Positions 21,658 to 32,627 of a DNA stretch of 64,000 bases are shown here, piece after piece. The stretch covers positions 682,001 to 746,000 of the forward strand of contig CP021225.1 of the NCBI GenBank assembly GCA_003999685.1, in the 5' to 3' direction. The notes under the pieces are model-generated. The model ran no database searches. It saw nothing but the letters and a program-made list of their open reading frames with translations, and was not told where the DNA came from. Within the stretch, counting starts at the first letter, position 1; each line of letters begins with the position of its first letter. The stretch is from Taiwanofungus camphoratus. Lineage: Eukaryota > Basidiomycota > Agaricomycetes > Polyporales > Taiwanofungaceae. The position numbers and the translations under genes were made by a program.

Positions 21658-21662
21658 CTATG
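21658..21662 (+). repeat. Target-site duplication of B2, right copy
   Basis: CTATG, matching 15082-15086. Element C sequence resumes here. Confidence 0.93.
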
Positions 21663-24600
21663 AAGGTCACAAAGTCAGCCCGAAGACCTTCCCTTGCTCC
21701 TAATCCGATGGTATCCCTTCCTAAGTTGTCAGATTCTTCCCCTATTCCTACATTTGCAGCATCAAAAAAGAAGTACAAGCCTGTAGCGCTGAAGACTTGC
21801 CCTATTCTGGGAGCATTGGACGAACGATTCCGAATCATTTGCGAAATTAAAGGCGACCCTTTAGCGACGATGCCTACCCTATCACCGACTCCACCACCTT
21901 TCGAACCTACTTCGCGATATACGCAAGAACGGCATGATCTCACGGACAAGCTACACAATGGAGACTTCCTACAACCAGCAGAGAGGGACCTCCTACATCA
22001 CTTTATGACCCTACATGCTGATGCGTTCGCTTGGAATGACTCCGAAAGAGGGTGCTTCAAGCCGGAGTACTTCCCTCCCATCGACTTTCCGGTAGTACCG
22101 CACACGCCATGGGTACAAAAGAACATTCCTATCCCACCCGGAATCTACAATGAAGTGTGCACAATCATCAAAAAGAAGATCGCAGCTGGGGTCTATGAAC
22201 CTTCGAATTCTTCCTATCGTTCACGATGGTTTTGTGTGGTGAAGAAAGACGGAAAGTCCCTACGTCTCGTACATAGTCTGGAACCCCTAAACGCTGTCAC
22301 GATTCAACACTCAGGTGTTCCCCCGACTCCCGAACACCTCGCAGAACAGTTCGGAGGACGACCTTGTGGTGCTATGTTGGATCTATATGTAGGCTATGAT
22401 GAACGCTTGATAGCGGAGACTTCGCGCGATCTTACGACATTTCAAACACCTTTCGGAGCTATGAGATTGGTCACTCTACCTATGGGGTGGACCAACTCGG
22501 TCCCTATCTTCCACGATGATGTTACGCACATCCTACAGCCCGAAATTCCTCACCTAACGGTTCCCTATATCGACGATGTTCCGGTCAAAGGCCCTGAAAG
22601 TTCGTACGATCTCGTACCTATTTCGGAGAACCCAGACATTCGAAAGTTTGTTTGGGAACATTTTACGAACCTCAATAGGATAGTCACACGCATGCGCTAT
22701 GCAGGAGGTACCTTTTCTGGAGTTAAAAGCATTCTAATTGCCCGCGAAATCACCGTTGTAGGGCATCGGTGTACTCCAGAAGGTCACCTACCGGACGAGT
22801 CTCATGTTGCAGCCATACGCAACTGGGGACCTTGTGCGACCCTATCTGACGTTCGAGCCTTTTTAGGAACCATTGGAGTGGTCCGTATCTTCATCCGAAA
22901 CTTCGCACATCGTGCAGATGCCTTAGTACGCCTAACACGAAAGGCAGTACCCTTCGAATTTGGTCCAGCGCAAATCGCAGCGCAGGAGGACCTTAAGGAT
23001 GCTTTGCTGTCCTCTCCAGCTCTCCGATCCATTAACTATTCGTCAGGTGCGCCCGTGATCTTAGCGGTTGACACCTCCTATATTGCAGTTGGCTATCACC
23101 TTTGCCAATGCGATGAGGACAACCCTAAAGTTCGATTCTACAATCGTTTCGGATCCATCACCCTAAATGATCGCGAGTGGAGGTTCTCGCAACTGAAGTT
23201 AGAGATCTACGGATTGTTTCGAGCACTTCGCGTACTACGAATCTACCTAATCGGAGTTAGGAACCTTATAGTGGAAGTTGACGCACGATATATCAAAGGG
23301 ATGTTCCAAAATCTGGACATCGCACCCAGCGCGAGTATAAATCGCTGGATCATATCGATTCTAACATTCCATTTCACCCTAGTACATGTACCAGGTACGA
23401 TGCATGGACCAGACGGACTATCAAGACGAACCCCCCAGCCAGGAGATCAAGAAGAGAGCAGCGAAGAAGACTTCGAAGACTGGATAGACAAAATGCACTC
23501 GTTTCTACATCACATACAAGCCCCCCCTTCCCATCCTATACCATCGATTTCTACCCTATTTCCTTACGAATTCGCCTCTAACATTCCTATCACAACCCCC
23601 ACACCTCCGATAGCTCCAACCTTCGCCTCCGAGTTGGCTGAGGACAGCCAAGGTTTCAATAGGGAGGAGGAGAGCTACGATAGCGTCCCAAGATCCGAAA
23701 TGGCCAAGGAAGCTGACGCAAGACTTGACTTAGTAGCAAAATTCCTACGAAGCCTCGCGAGACCTGCCAACCTATCGGATTCAGAATACGAAGGTTTCGT
23801 AAAATACTGTCTTCTATTCTTCCTCGATGAGGACATACTATGGCGCAAAGATCCACAAGGAGCTCACAAACTAGTTGTAAAGCAGGCAGATCGTCTACAA
23901 ATCCTCCGAGAATGTCACGATGCAGTCGCGCATCGAGGAATACACGCTACGAAGGTGCTGATTTCGGAGCGGTTTTGGTGGCCCTACCATCATATCGACA
24001 TTGCCTGGTATGTTCGAAGCTGCCACCTATGCCAGATTTGCCAAGTGCGGCAGATCCTAATCCCTCCTACGGTTGCTACGCCCGCTCCGATCTTCGCAAA
24101 GGTTCATATAGATACCATGCATATGCCCCCTTCTAACGGATTTAGGTACTTGGTGCAAGGCCGGTGTTCTCTAACCCAGTACCCCGAATTTCGGATGCTT
24201 CGCAAGGAGACGGCTAAAGCTTTGACAGAATGGCTCTTCGAAGACTTTGTTTGTAGGTGGGGCGCGCTATCGGAGATAGTCACGGACAACGGTGCTCCCT
24301 TCGTAAAAGCTACGAACTACATAGCGAAGAAGTACCAGCTACGACACATCCGAATTAGTGGATATAATTCGCGTGCCAACGGGCTGGTGGAGAGGCCTCA
24401 CTTCGATGTTAGGCAGGCTCTATTCAAGGCCGTGGATGGCGAAGAGTCTAAATGGTCTCAGGCAACGTACTCAGTCTTCTGGTCCGAAAGGATCACGACT
24501 CGAAAGCGCATGGGATGTTCGCCCTATTTCGCGGTCACTGGCACCCACCCTGTTATCCCTTTGGACGTCGTAGAGGCCACCTATATCCTTCCTCCTCCAT

Positions 24601-25109
24601 CTTCTATGCTATCCACGACCGATCTTATCGCACGTCAAGCTATCGCATTGCAAAAGCGGGTGACTCAGGTAGCGGAACTACATTCGAAGGTCTACGAAGC
24701 GCGAAGACAAGCTGCTCTGCGATTCGAAGAAAAGCATAAGCACTCCATCCACGATTTCAACTTCGAAAAGGGTGATTTAGTACTAATTTGCAACATGCAG
24801 ATAGAAAAGTCCCTAAATCGGAAGATGCGACCTCGCTACCTCGGCCCAGTACTCGTAGTATCTAGGAACAAAGGTGGTGCTTATATCCTATGCAAATTGG
24901 ATGGTTCGGTACTCGACAGGCCTACGGCAGCCTTCCGAGTCATCCCCTACTTAGCGCGAAAAGCCCTCGAACTTCCTACCGAACTCTTGGACGTGTCGAC
25001 GGAGCGACTTCGCGAATTAGAGCTGACTACCACCCAAGGCGATGACGAAGAACTAGGATCGTATCCCTACTCTCCTAAGTCCAGCTCTAGTCCATCCGAA
25101 GCTCACTAA
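21660..25109 (+). CDS. RT-RNase H-integrase polyprotein of element C
   Basis: A long open frame of about 1149 residues that belongs to element C and starts within the B2 target duplication, so its natural beginning lies on the other side of B2. It shows a reverse transcriptase with YIDD in place of the usual YMDD or YVDD, an RNase H region (AVDTSYIAVGYHL), an HHCC integrase N-domain (with WWPYHHIDIAWYVRSCHLCQ), and an integrase core with TDNGAPF and a late catalytic Glu in GLVERPH. No chromodomain was recognised at the C terminus, unlike in A and B. This is a distinct, diverged gypsy lineage. Confidence 0.85.
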   Translation: MKVTKSARRPSLAPNPMVSLPKLSDSSPIPTFAASKKKYKPVALKTCPILGALDERFRIICEIKGDPLATMPTLSPTPPPFEPTSRYTQERHDLTDKLHNGDFLQPAERDLLHHFMTLHADAFAWNDSERGCFKPEYFPPIDFPVVPHTPWVQKNIPIPPGIYNEVCTIIKKKIAAGVYEPSNSSYRSRWFCVVKKDGKSLRLVHSLEPLNAVTIQHSGVPPTPEHLAEQFGGRPCGAMLDLYVGYDERLIAETSRDLTTFQTPFGAMRLVTLPMGWTNSVPIFHDDVTHILQPEIPHLTVPYIDDVPVKGPESSYDLVPISENPDIRKFVWEHFTNLNRIVTRMRYAGGTFSGVKSILIAREITVVGHRCTPEGHLPDESHVAAIRNWGPCATLSDVRAFLGTIGVVRIFIRNFAHRADALVRLTRKAVPFEFGPAQIAAQEDLKDALLSSPALRSINYSSGAPVILAVDTSYIAVGYHLCQCDEDNPKVRFYNRFGSITLNDREWRFSQLKLEIYGLFRALRVLRIYLIGVRNLIVEVDARYIKGMFQNLDIAPSASINRWIISILTFHFTLVHVPGTMHGPDGLSRRTPQPGDQEESSEEDFEDWIDKMHSFLHHIQAPPSHPIPSISTLFPYEFASNIPITTPTPPIAPTFASELAEDSQGFNREEESYDSVPRSEMAKEADARLDLVAKFLRSLARPANLSDSEYEGFVKYCLLFFLDEDILWRKDPQGAHKLVVKQADRLQILRECHDAVAHRGIHATKVLISERFWWPYHHIDIAWYVRSCHLCQICQVRQILIPPTVATPAPIFAKVHIDTMHMPPSNGFRYLVQGRCSLTQYPEFRMLRKETAKALTEWLFEDFVCRWGALSEIVTDNGAPFVKATNYIAKKYQLRHIRISGYNSRANGLVERPHFDVRQALFKAVDGEESKWSQATYSVFWSERITTRKRMGCSPYFAVTGTHPVIPLDVVEATYILPPPSSMLSTTDLIARQAIALQKRVTQVAELHSKVYEARRQAALRFEEKHKHSIHDFNFEKGDLVLICNMQIEKSLNRKMRPRYLGPVLVVSRNKGGAYILCKLDGSVLDRPTAAFRVIPYLARKALELPTELLDVSTERLRELELTTTQGDDEELGSYPYSPKSSSSPSEAH

Positions 25110-25643
25110 AGAATCAGAGGAGCAATCGACGATACCCCGACTTTAGCTAAGATTACGCTACGTCCATTTTACTTTTCGCTTACCCTTTGGTCATGTTTTA
25201 CTTTCCCCAACAAGCCCCCACTCAGTTTTGACAGCTACGAAGTCCTGAATGTCTACGAATTTTTACTTACAACATCTCCGACTTTTTACTATAGTGATTC
25301 AACTCACGAAGTCGCGATATCGTTCTAAAGGCTCCTAAAATGCCAAGCGGAGCGAAGATTGCGCGAGGGGCCTTAAGCCCTTCAAGGCCATGATGATTTA
25401 CTGAGCCTAAATGAGCGCATTTTATCCCCCTAAGTCTTCTAATTCATCTCTGTGTTGTTTGGTTACTTCACGCACTTAGGAACCTTTTCACAAGGACGAC
25501 GTTTGCATCCGCTATATTCAGACTATTGTACACATATTGGAAAAGGTCTCTAGCAAAGGGACGCGCAACGAGAGAGAATACAGCACGTTGGTGCGACAGA
25601 TACGGAACGGGCGAGACGACGAACTACGAACCCCCCCCACCTT
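25110..25643. other. Element C, region between pol and the antisense gene
   Basis: No reading frame of interest. The sequence is AT-moderate and includes several copies of a short ACGAAGTC-like motif that is far commoner further right. It is probably shared 3' untranslated sequence of the sense pol transcript and of the antisense gene. Confidence 0.5.
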
Positions 25644-27021
25644 CTAAACCTCGGCCTCGGCATCTTCCTCATCCTGCTCGGACTCACCGGAGGGACCAGG
25701 ATCAGTAGAGGAGGCGGCGATGCAACGGCGAGGAAGAGGGAGAGAACTCAAGTCGAGCGGCGCAGGCGTACGACCGGTTAGGGCAGTTTCGGCACGATAG
25801 AGCCCCGAAATGTAGTCTTCGAGACGCATCGCGCGACTCTCGGCCATCGCGCGGTCATACCAGAGGCCTTCGACAACGGCTTGATGCGCAGGGGTGAGGC
25901 CATCCAAGTATTCGGCGCCGTTAAGGGCCAGCGAGGCCTCGAGCGACATCGTAGGCGCAGGGGTCGACTTCGCCTTCTTGGGCTCGCGGGCGCGAGGCGG
26001 GGACACCTGAGGAGGTTGGCCCGCAGCTAGGGGACGCCCTAACATCAGCAATGACGCGATAACGAGGGCACGAGAAGCCCTACCGCGCTTCGAAACGCGC
26101 ACTCCGCGCTCCTTACCGTCTACAGAGAATCCGCCCCAATAACACCCCTGCGACTCTCGAAGGCACTTACCGCACTTCATGGCACCCACGGGGAGTTCGC
26201 ACTCGAAGTCGGTGGTGTAGGTGCTGCAGCGATCGCACTAGGTAGCGATGATAAGTCGCGAACAGTCACGAAAAAGATGTGCACTCACCTTCGCATGGGT
26301 TCGCCGATGCTCTGCCGCCTTCGCCATGTTAGCCAGGGCTTCAGGCGTCGGAGGGGCCTTCGCTTTCGCAGTGTCCTTCCCCTGAGTAGAAGGGACCCCT
26401 ACGAAGACACCCGAACTTGTGGACGAGGCGAGTTCGCCAACTTGGCCGCTAGAAACGGAGGCCATGATCGAGCTGGCCTGGGAAGCCGCGCGAGTAGAAG
26501 CTGCTGCCTTGGCCCGAGCTGAGGGACGACGAGTGCGCGATGAGGTACGACTAGGGGCCGGCGAGGGAGCAGAAGACGAAGCCGCAAGTTGGGCAGCGCG
26601 TTCAAGCGCAGCGCGCTTGGCCGCCTCCACACGAAGTCGTTCGGTCGCGCGGGCGAGTTCGCGCTGTGCGTCTTGCTCTTGAAGCATAGCAGCGAACTGA
26701 GGAAAGCCGGTGCGGGCCCACGAGATCCATGACGAGTCCGCGAGAGGGAGGATCGCCGTCAAACCTTCGACGATGGCGGCCTCTAAGGTAGGATCGGCGG
26801 GAGCGTTCGAAGCCTGGGACAGGACCCGCCAGTTACCCTATAACACAGTGAAGACGATGTAACGAGCGATCGAGGAGGGTACGTACCACACGACGTCCTA
26901 AGTTCCTCGCCCACCGCAAGTAATCTTTGGCCTCCGCTACGCCCTCCGGATGAGAATCGAGGAGCGCCAGGACATCGCTGTGAGCTAGGCCAACACCATC
27001 AGAGTCCATATCGTCGAACAT
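25644..27021 (-). CDS. Antisense intron-containing Cys-rich gene carried by element C
   Basis: A minus-strand gene between pol and the putative 3' LTR of element C. The likely ATG is at 27021 (MFDDMDSDGVGLAHSDVL). Exon 1 joins exon 2 across an intron of about 50 bases (donor GTACGT near 26887), and exon 2 joins exon 3 across another (donor GTGAGT near 26288, acceptor CCTAG). Both joins keep frame. Exon 2 is Ala-, Ser- and Arg-rich and partly coiled-coil-like. Exon 3 begins with a Cys cluster: CDRCS, then FEC, MKCGKC and GCYWGG. It ends in an acidic tail. The family is not identified; Cys pairs of this spacing suggest metal binding, which is inference. A possible extra 48-base intron in exon 3 would also keep frame. 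Confidence 0.6.
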
Positions 27022-27188
27022 GATGGGGAAGGGAAAGGCAAAAGGGGAGGAGGAGAAAAAGATAAGAGGCACCCACGATTAGCTTCTATCAGGATATCGC
27101 CCGCTTCGCAGATCGGATGCGATAGGCTACAAGTTCCCACGGTCGCGCACACTGACTGAGGACAGTCAGGATTTCAATAGGGAGGAGG

Positions 27189-28990
27189 TGATGAGTCCCG
27201 TAGCCTCCTGGGCCCCGAATCGCAATTTTAGGAGCTTTCTGATCCCCCAACCGACCACTCTAAGACTCTCCTACAGCCTACGACAGGAGGGATAGGTTCC
27301 TATAATATTCCTAACGCCCCCTCTCCTTCCTAAACCCTCCTAACACCCTACGAAGTCTTGCGAAGTCACACGAGGTGCTACGAGATTTCGAATGCTAGAC
27401 GCGAAGTCCCTAACTCCTGCTAAGTCCACTATTGGACACTGCCGGCCCTCCCATGCTGTTCCATTGGATCTAGGTCCTATCTACTACGTCACTCATCCCG
27501 GGCTTAGCTAAGAAGTCTTAGCTAAGTCTCTCCTAGCTCTTATGATTGCAGCTACCTCTGATAGGCTCCGAAACGGTCCGAAGTTCCGGAAGTTGGACTT
27601 AGGAAGCCTTGTGCACCCCCATGGGTCTCGATCCTATGCCATAAGGTCATCCTAGGGCGTACCCATATGACCCTCCACCCAGTTAGGACACCTCCTGCCC
27701 CGATTAGGCCAAGTCCCGCTGCTAAGAACTTTGTGCGCTCTTAGCCCACTAAGATAGGTGATCACGGCGCATGGCTGCTCTCGGATAGTCATCCCGCCCT
27801 CGTGAATGAACTTGGTCACCTTTCTACCATACGTAGTTCCCCTGTTTCAGTTCCTAATTAGTTCCTATCCTCCTCGTGTTCACTTCGGAGTCCATGCGCT
27901 TTAGTACACATTTCAGACTCGTTAGGTTCACTTCGCGCAAGAATAGTTCACTTCACGCTCCCCTATTTAGTCAGAGGTAGTTTACTATGTACGGGAGAGA
28001 CCCCTCAGTGCACGCTTCTCTCTTTGGAATACAAGTTCCCCTGTAGCTCTGATCTCAGGAAAGCGTCGTGAGTACAACCTTAGGAACGGTCCTAAGGCCC
28101 CTAAGTCTCCACCCCAGCTCCGTTTCAGTACCTTTGAACTACGTCTATGCTCGCGATATATCTACGAACCACGTCTACACTTCCTGAACTACGCACTACG
28201 ATCTACGAAGTCGCCGCAACTTTGCGCCCTTCAGCACCTCTTATAGCACCTATCCGGTGGGCCTCCGCCTTAGTTATACCCTTAGGCTCACGTTGCGCCA
28301 TTCCTACGTCCTACGAATAACCCTACGACTCCCCCATAGCCTTCATTACAGGCTATAGTACATCTCTCTACACCCTCGAACTCTCCGACCTACACCTCGA
28401 AGTCATCAGACACTTCAGAGCTTCCGGCAACCTCGTTCTCCCATTCCTATTCCAAGTATTAGCTCTCTGAACCATCTGACCTCTCCTACAAGTCTCCTAC
28501 GCTAGCCAAACCTCGCTCTAACAAACCTCTAAGTCTTACGCCCTTTAGCTAACTCTAGCTAAAAGGACTTCGCAGCAGTCTCGTACCCTCTGCCGCTTAG
28601 TAGAAATTATAGTCCATTGGCTTATTGCTCCCTAACTCCATACAGCCTACGAAGTCAGCTCGTGCGATTTAGCTAAAACTTCAAAGGACTTCGCAGAATC
28701 TCGAAGAACTTTGCGTACTTCGGAGGGCCTCGCAAGGCCTTAGGGATTGTATAGCACTTAGGAACAAGATCCTGTTGTGCAGGACCCTTGACCCCTTACT
28801 CCCCTACTTACAAAAACAAGACATACAGGTTTCCCGGTATCATACAGGTTGTAGCTCCTACCCGCACATCCTCACAGTTATCACACTACCCCACAGCCAC
28901 GTTACGGAGCACTCCCTAGGTACCAGGGTCCCCTAGGTCGTATCAGCGCATATCTTCTCTGCTGTCTGGTAGGTACAGGAGACTACATAA
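27189..28990 (+). repeat. Putative long 3' LTR of element C
   Basis: A purine-rich tract (AATAGGGAGGAGG) ends at about 27188 and is followed by TGATGAGTCCC, the usual layout of a polypurine tract and LTR start. The following 1.8 kb has no reading frame and contains many short ACGAAGTC- and TTCGCG-like motifs. The right end is a guess because the 5' LTR is not in the window for comparison. Confidence 0.5.
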
Positions 28991-29324
28991 GGGGTCCGTG
29001 GTGTCAAAGTATCTTATGCAAAATAAAACCGAAGAAACTGAAAACAAACCGAAAATCGTAAAATCTAGGATCCGATCCATGTACCATATGGGGAACTAAA
29101 CTGAAGTAGGACATGAAACAGGAACACTGAATGCGGTAGAAAGGTTACAGGGGAATGGCACAAGGTGAGGGATGCTTATCTAGAGATCATCATATGGAAG
29201 GTGGGCTATCTAACCAGGCCTTGGGGGGGAACAGGGACCTAAGAGTGTTGAACCGTCAAGCCGATGCATAGGTGGTCTAGGCCATACCAAGGGATCATAT
29301 GGACGTCATGAACAAGAGGCCGGA

Positions 29325-29425
29325 ATTCCAGACCGACAGACCGAGGACCAGAACCGAGGACTGAAGACCGATAACCGAAGGACTCGAGATCGAGGACCGA
29401 AAACCGAAGACTGAAGGACTTTTGC
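29325..29425. repeat. Degenerate minisatellite (ACCGAGGAC / ACCGAAGAC units)
   Basis: About ten imperfect repeats of 8 to 11 bases built on ACCGA(G/A)GAC(T)GA can be read directly in this stretch. Confidence 0.7.
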
Positions 29426-29665
29426 TCAGTTTTCCTTGACCAACAAGAAGAACTTGGGGACGTAAGAGGGATGCTAGGATGAGCTGAAAGAGTGCATTAC
29501 AGAGTATGAGGGACTGCTCTGTGGGATAGAGGCTTCTGAGGTGCACTGTAGAACTTCTGATATCCGAAGTCTAGATAATGATGTTTTGACGCATTGACTG
29601 GATTTCTCGGGTGGCATCATGATGCACGGACGGTGGGTCTTTGTCCTGATGATCTGTAGAGTAGT

Positions 29666-30013
29666 CTAGAAGTGCATATAAAATCGAAAATGGGTGCTTT
29701 CAGGGTGCAGAGGAGTACCAGACTTATCATCGTCTGGTACTATGTCCATCAATTCAAAGAGAGGACCTCCCGAGAGGGATGAACTCGAATTGGATCTCTC
29801 CCCATAAAAGGGTGAGATCAAAGGTGTGTCCAGAGGATGAGAGCTCGGATAATCCGAGTCAGCTTGAGTGTGATGAGCGGGGCAGCCGCCATGCACTGAC
29901 ATCGCACTCGACGAGGAGGGTGCACCATCAGTCCTAAGACCAACAGCGGCTATAGGGGCACCATTAGGGGAAGAAAATGAAAGGATATGAGGAGATTTAG
30001 ACATGCTGGGCAT
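29666..30013 (-). CDS. Hypothetical short reading frame
   Basis: A minus-strand frame of about 115 residues from an ATG at 30013. It is Ser-, Pro- and His-rich with an acidic patch (DIVPDDDKSG) near the C terminus. I do not recognise it. It could be the first exon of a decayed element gene, or chance; no supporting neighbour was found. Confidence 0.2.
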   Translation of the reverse strand: MPSMSKSPHILSFSSPNGAPIAAVGLRTDGAPSSSSAMSVHGGCPAHHTQADSDYPSSHPLDTPLISPFYGERSNSSSSLSGGPLFELMDIVPDDDKSGTPLHPESTHFRFYMHF

Positions 30014-30430
30014 GGGTGCTAAATCAAGATGGTGGTGGTACTGGTTCAAGAAGCGGCGCGAGACACAGGATAGGGAGCCCTTAACCGGGATTTCTTACCA
30101 GTTAGCTGTATTTTCTCCCAGGTGTTAAATGGGCTAAAATGTGGTACAACTATGATATAGACACTCAAAATAAGCAATACATACTGTAACTAAGCTTTCC
30201 TGATTTTGGAGCCCTCCCAAGTCATCGGTGTCGATGACCATACTGAGATGTCGGTATGCTGCCATATATGGTAAGGTAACTCATAGAGTTACACTTGTGA
30301 CATATAAGTGACATCAATCACGTGCAGAATGACACGCGCCCACCGGATACATCCCATTATGGAAGGCGCCTTCCAAATATGGTGCGTGGGAAGCTCCCAC
30401 GGGGGGAGGGAGGGTCTTGGGGGTGCTTAA

Positions 30431-32550
30431 CCGAGATTTCTGACCTCGTGTCGAAAGTTTGATTTTTGCCTGCCCCTTGACTCGACCGCAACACTACTCT
30501 CTGCGATCCTTACTGTGATCGATCGGCATTCACACATGATAACCAAATAAGTTTCGATCCACCGTGATTGCATGCTCGTACACGCCATGCTCGAAAATGT
30601 GACTGCAGTCTTTCTAAATGAATAGGACTCAAGTTTTACCAACACGCATGGTTCTTCGAAAAGCCTTCAGATCACCAATACAGAGATATCTAAGGACCTA
30701 AAAGAAACGCACAGGACAGTCCTCACAATCCTTGAAAGACAGTGAGAGAGAGAGTGGGTGGCAGTCAAATTGCAACAAAGCAGGACAGAGGTAGAGATTA
30801 ACACAGCAATCCCAATGGGACTCAACCTGACATGCAGACTTGTCACTTACATGGCATACTTGGCCATACAGATTCTTTCCTCAATATCATCTCCGAGATT
30901 TCTATGCCAATGTTGCATAGTTGTTCTGTGATTCATGTTCATACTATGATCAGCCTGGCCAAATGGATCAAGATACTGCTTGGGGAATGCATGGAGTGCA
31001 GCAATAGATACAAGGAAATGCATCAAGTTACATATATCAACACAACATGTGCCTTCCTGCACGGCCACCAACGTACTGAAAATTGGAGTGGACAAAGTGA
31101 GCCCATGTAGCGGAAGTGATAGCTTTTGCTGAAGCACTCAATTGAAACTGGACCTTGTACGATGTAGCTGGTGATGCCGGGGTGACGACAGCTGCTGTCA
31201 TTAGATGCATGAAACTGCTGGTTTCCGCCTTCACCTCCACCACACCCGTCATTAAATTCAATGATGCTCGACCAATGAAGGAATTACCAACACCAAAGGT
31301 CAGTTAGAGGGCCACAATAAGTTGATACGTCACCAATATCAATGAAGTATCCAATGTATATTCCAAATGGATGCGATTTGGTTGCTTCTGTTCACTGCAA
31401 GAGACCTGTACAGTTTTCACATTGGTGTGACAGAGTCCAGTCATTACGCCCCATACAGACATTGAGAAATTCTAGACGCTGCCGCATTCGGTACAACAAG
31501 CCAGATAGTGGGGCCCGTGAGAGCGATTTTGTCTAGAGACACGCTCAAGACATCGCAGTGGAAGTGACTAGCAGCTATAGCCTAGCGCACAACAAAGTGA
31601 GAGCAGTCTCCGCAAACGAGGCGTGGTTGAAATTGACAGGAAGTTGACGTTACGTTTCCGCGCCCGCTTCTAGGTGTGGGTCAGCCATGCATCTAGTTTT
31701 GAGTCGGGGTGAGTTCAGCACTCAACATCGGAGTAGATATTTGCTGTATCAGGAGAACTCCTGTCAGACCCATGTCACGAGAGATAACTTGAGAATACTC
31801 TCATGATATGTCGTAATCTGATCCCCAGGCGTGGGTTGAGCACCGTTTGGGCTTCTAAGTCTTCACTAGCGTCTAGATTGCCCGAAAGAGAATGAAGACC
31901 AACAACACGTAGCAGATTCTTCGTCGACGAGTCGTGGCATTGGTCGCTGGTACTGTTGGCGTGCATTCAGCGACAATAGCATAAGTAGCATCGCGGAGCA
32001 GGCAGACGTCCGCCACGTGATCATCACACTGCAGGCCAGAAATAAGTACGAAGTACGATTAGTAGGCGACAGCAAATAGATTGGCTCAGGTTCACCTGCC
32101 TGGTCTGCCCTCAGTGCCTTGCTTTCGCGACGAATCTCACTCGTGTTGAGAGATAGGCTGTTCATACAGGATGATTGCATTTTGCAGACTTACGTGTGCG
32201 ACGGCCTGCAACGGCTCGCATTTGCATCCGCATCACGAAGTTGATCAGTACATTCCGTATGCCTGGGCAAGTCTCAAGCTGGCGCGATGGATCCCAGAGG
32301 CTCAGAATCGATGTTCTCGTACGGTGACAGCGGAAATCCCCGAAGGCTCGATTCCCTCCGTTCCCTGCTAGTGATGTTGTTACGTTCAGCAATCCGACTT
32401 GTCTGCATATGCCATGGTCGCCTGATTTGACATCATGGAGCCTTGACGGCGGCCAGCACGGAAGGATCCACGACTGCAGTCTAGTTCTGACGCTGAAAGC
32501 TTCTTCGAACATCAAACAAACCAGATTTCTGATGTACTGATAGGGGTTCC
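30431..32550. other. Unassigned region upstream of the GMC gene
   Basis: Only short frames occur on both strands and none matches a family I know. Two neighbouring minus-strand frames (31261-31037 and 31137-30847) look weakly protein-like but have no recognised motif. The last few hundred bases are presumably promoter of the gene starting at 32628. Confidence 0.4.
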
Positions 32551-32555
32551 ACATG

Positions 32556-32562
32556 TATATAA
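32556..32562 (+). promoter_or_regulatory. TATA box of the GMC oxidoreductase gene
   Basis: TATATAA ends 65 bases upstream of the ATG at 32628, a normal distance for fungal genes. Confidence 0.6.
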
Positions 32563-32627
32563 GTAAGAATGGCCAATGCTATATCGTTCAATTCGACACA
32601 TCGATCCAGGACTCATCACAGTTCACC

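Larger units (their letters stand above)
12104..28990 (+). mobile_element. Large gypsy-like element C (outer host element, interrupted)
   Basis: The oldest element of the nest. Its left part (12104-15086) carries gag and aspartic protease sequence; its right part (21658 onwards) carries RT, RNase H and integrase, an antisense Cys-rich gene and a long putative 3' LTR. B1 is inserted at its left edge and B2 at 15086/21658, and it has roughly two further breaks in the gag-protease part. The pol part looks open. The 5' LTR is not visible. The right end is uncertain and is placed near 28990 because the sequence character changes there. Confidence 0.75.
28991..30430. other. Repeat-rich unassigned region
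   Basis: There is no recognisable gene apart from a weak minus-strand frame. The region includes a degenerate ACCGAGGAC-type minisatellite. A similar short sequence, CTTAACCG(G/A)GATTTCT, occurs near 30080 and again near 30427, which could be the borders of a small unrecognised element. Confidence 0.4.

Noticed and set aside
32162-32554. Minus-strand frame of 130 residues before the GMC gene
   Set aside because: No motif, and it lies over the TATA-containing promoter of the GMC gene.
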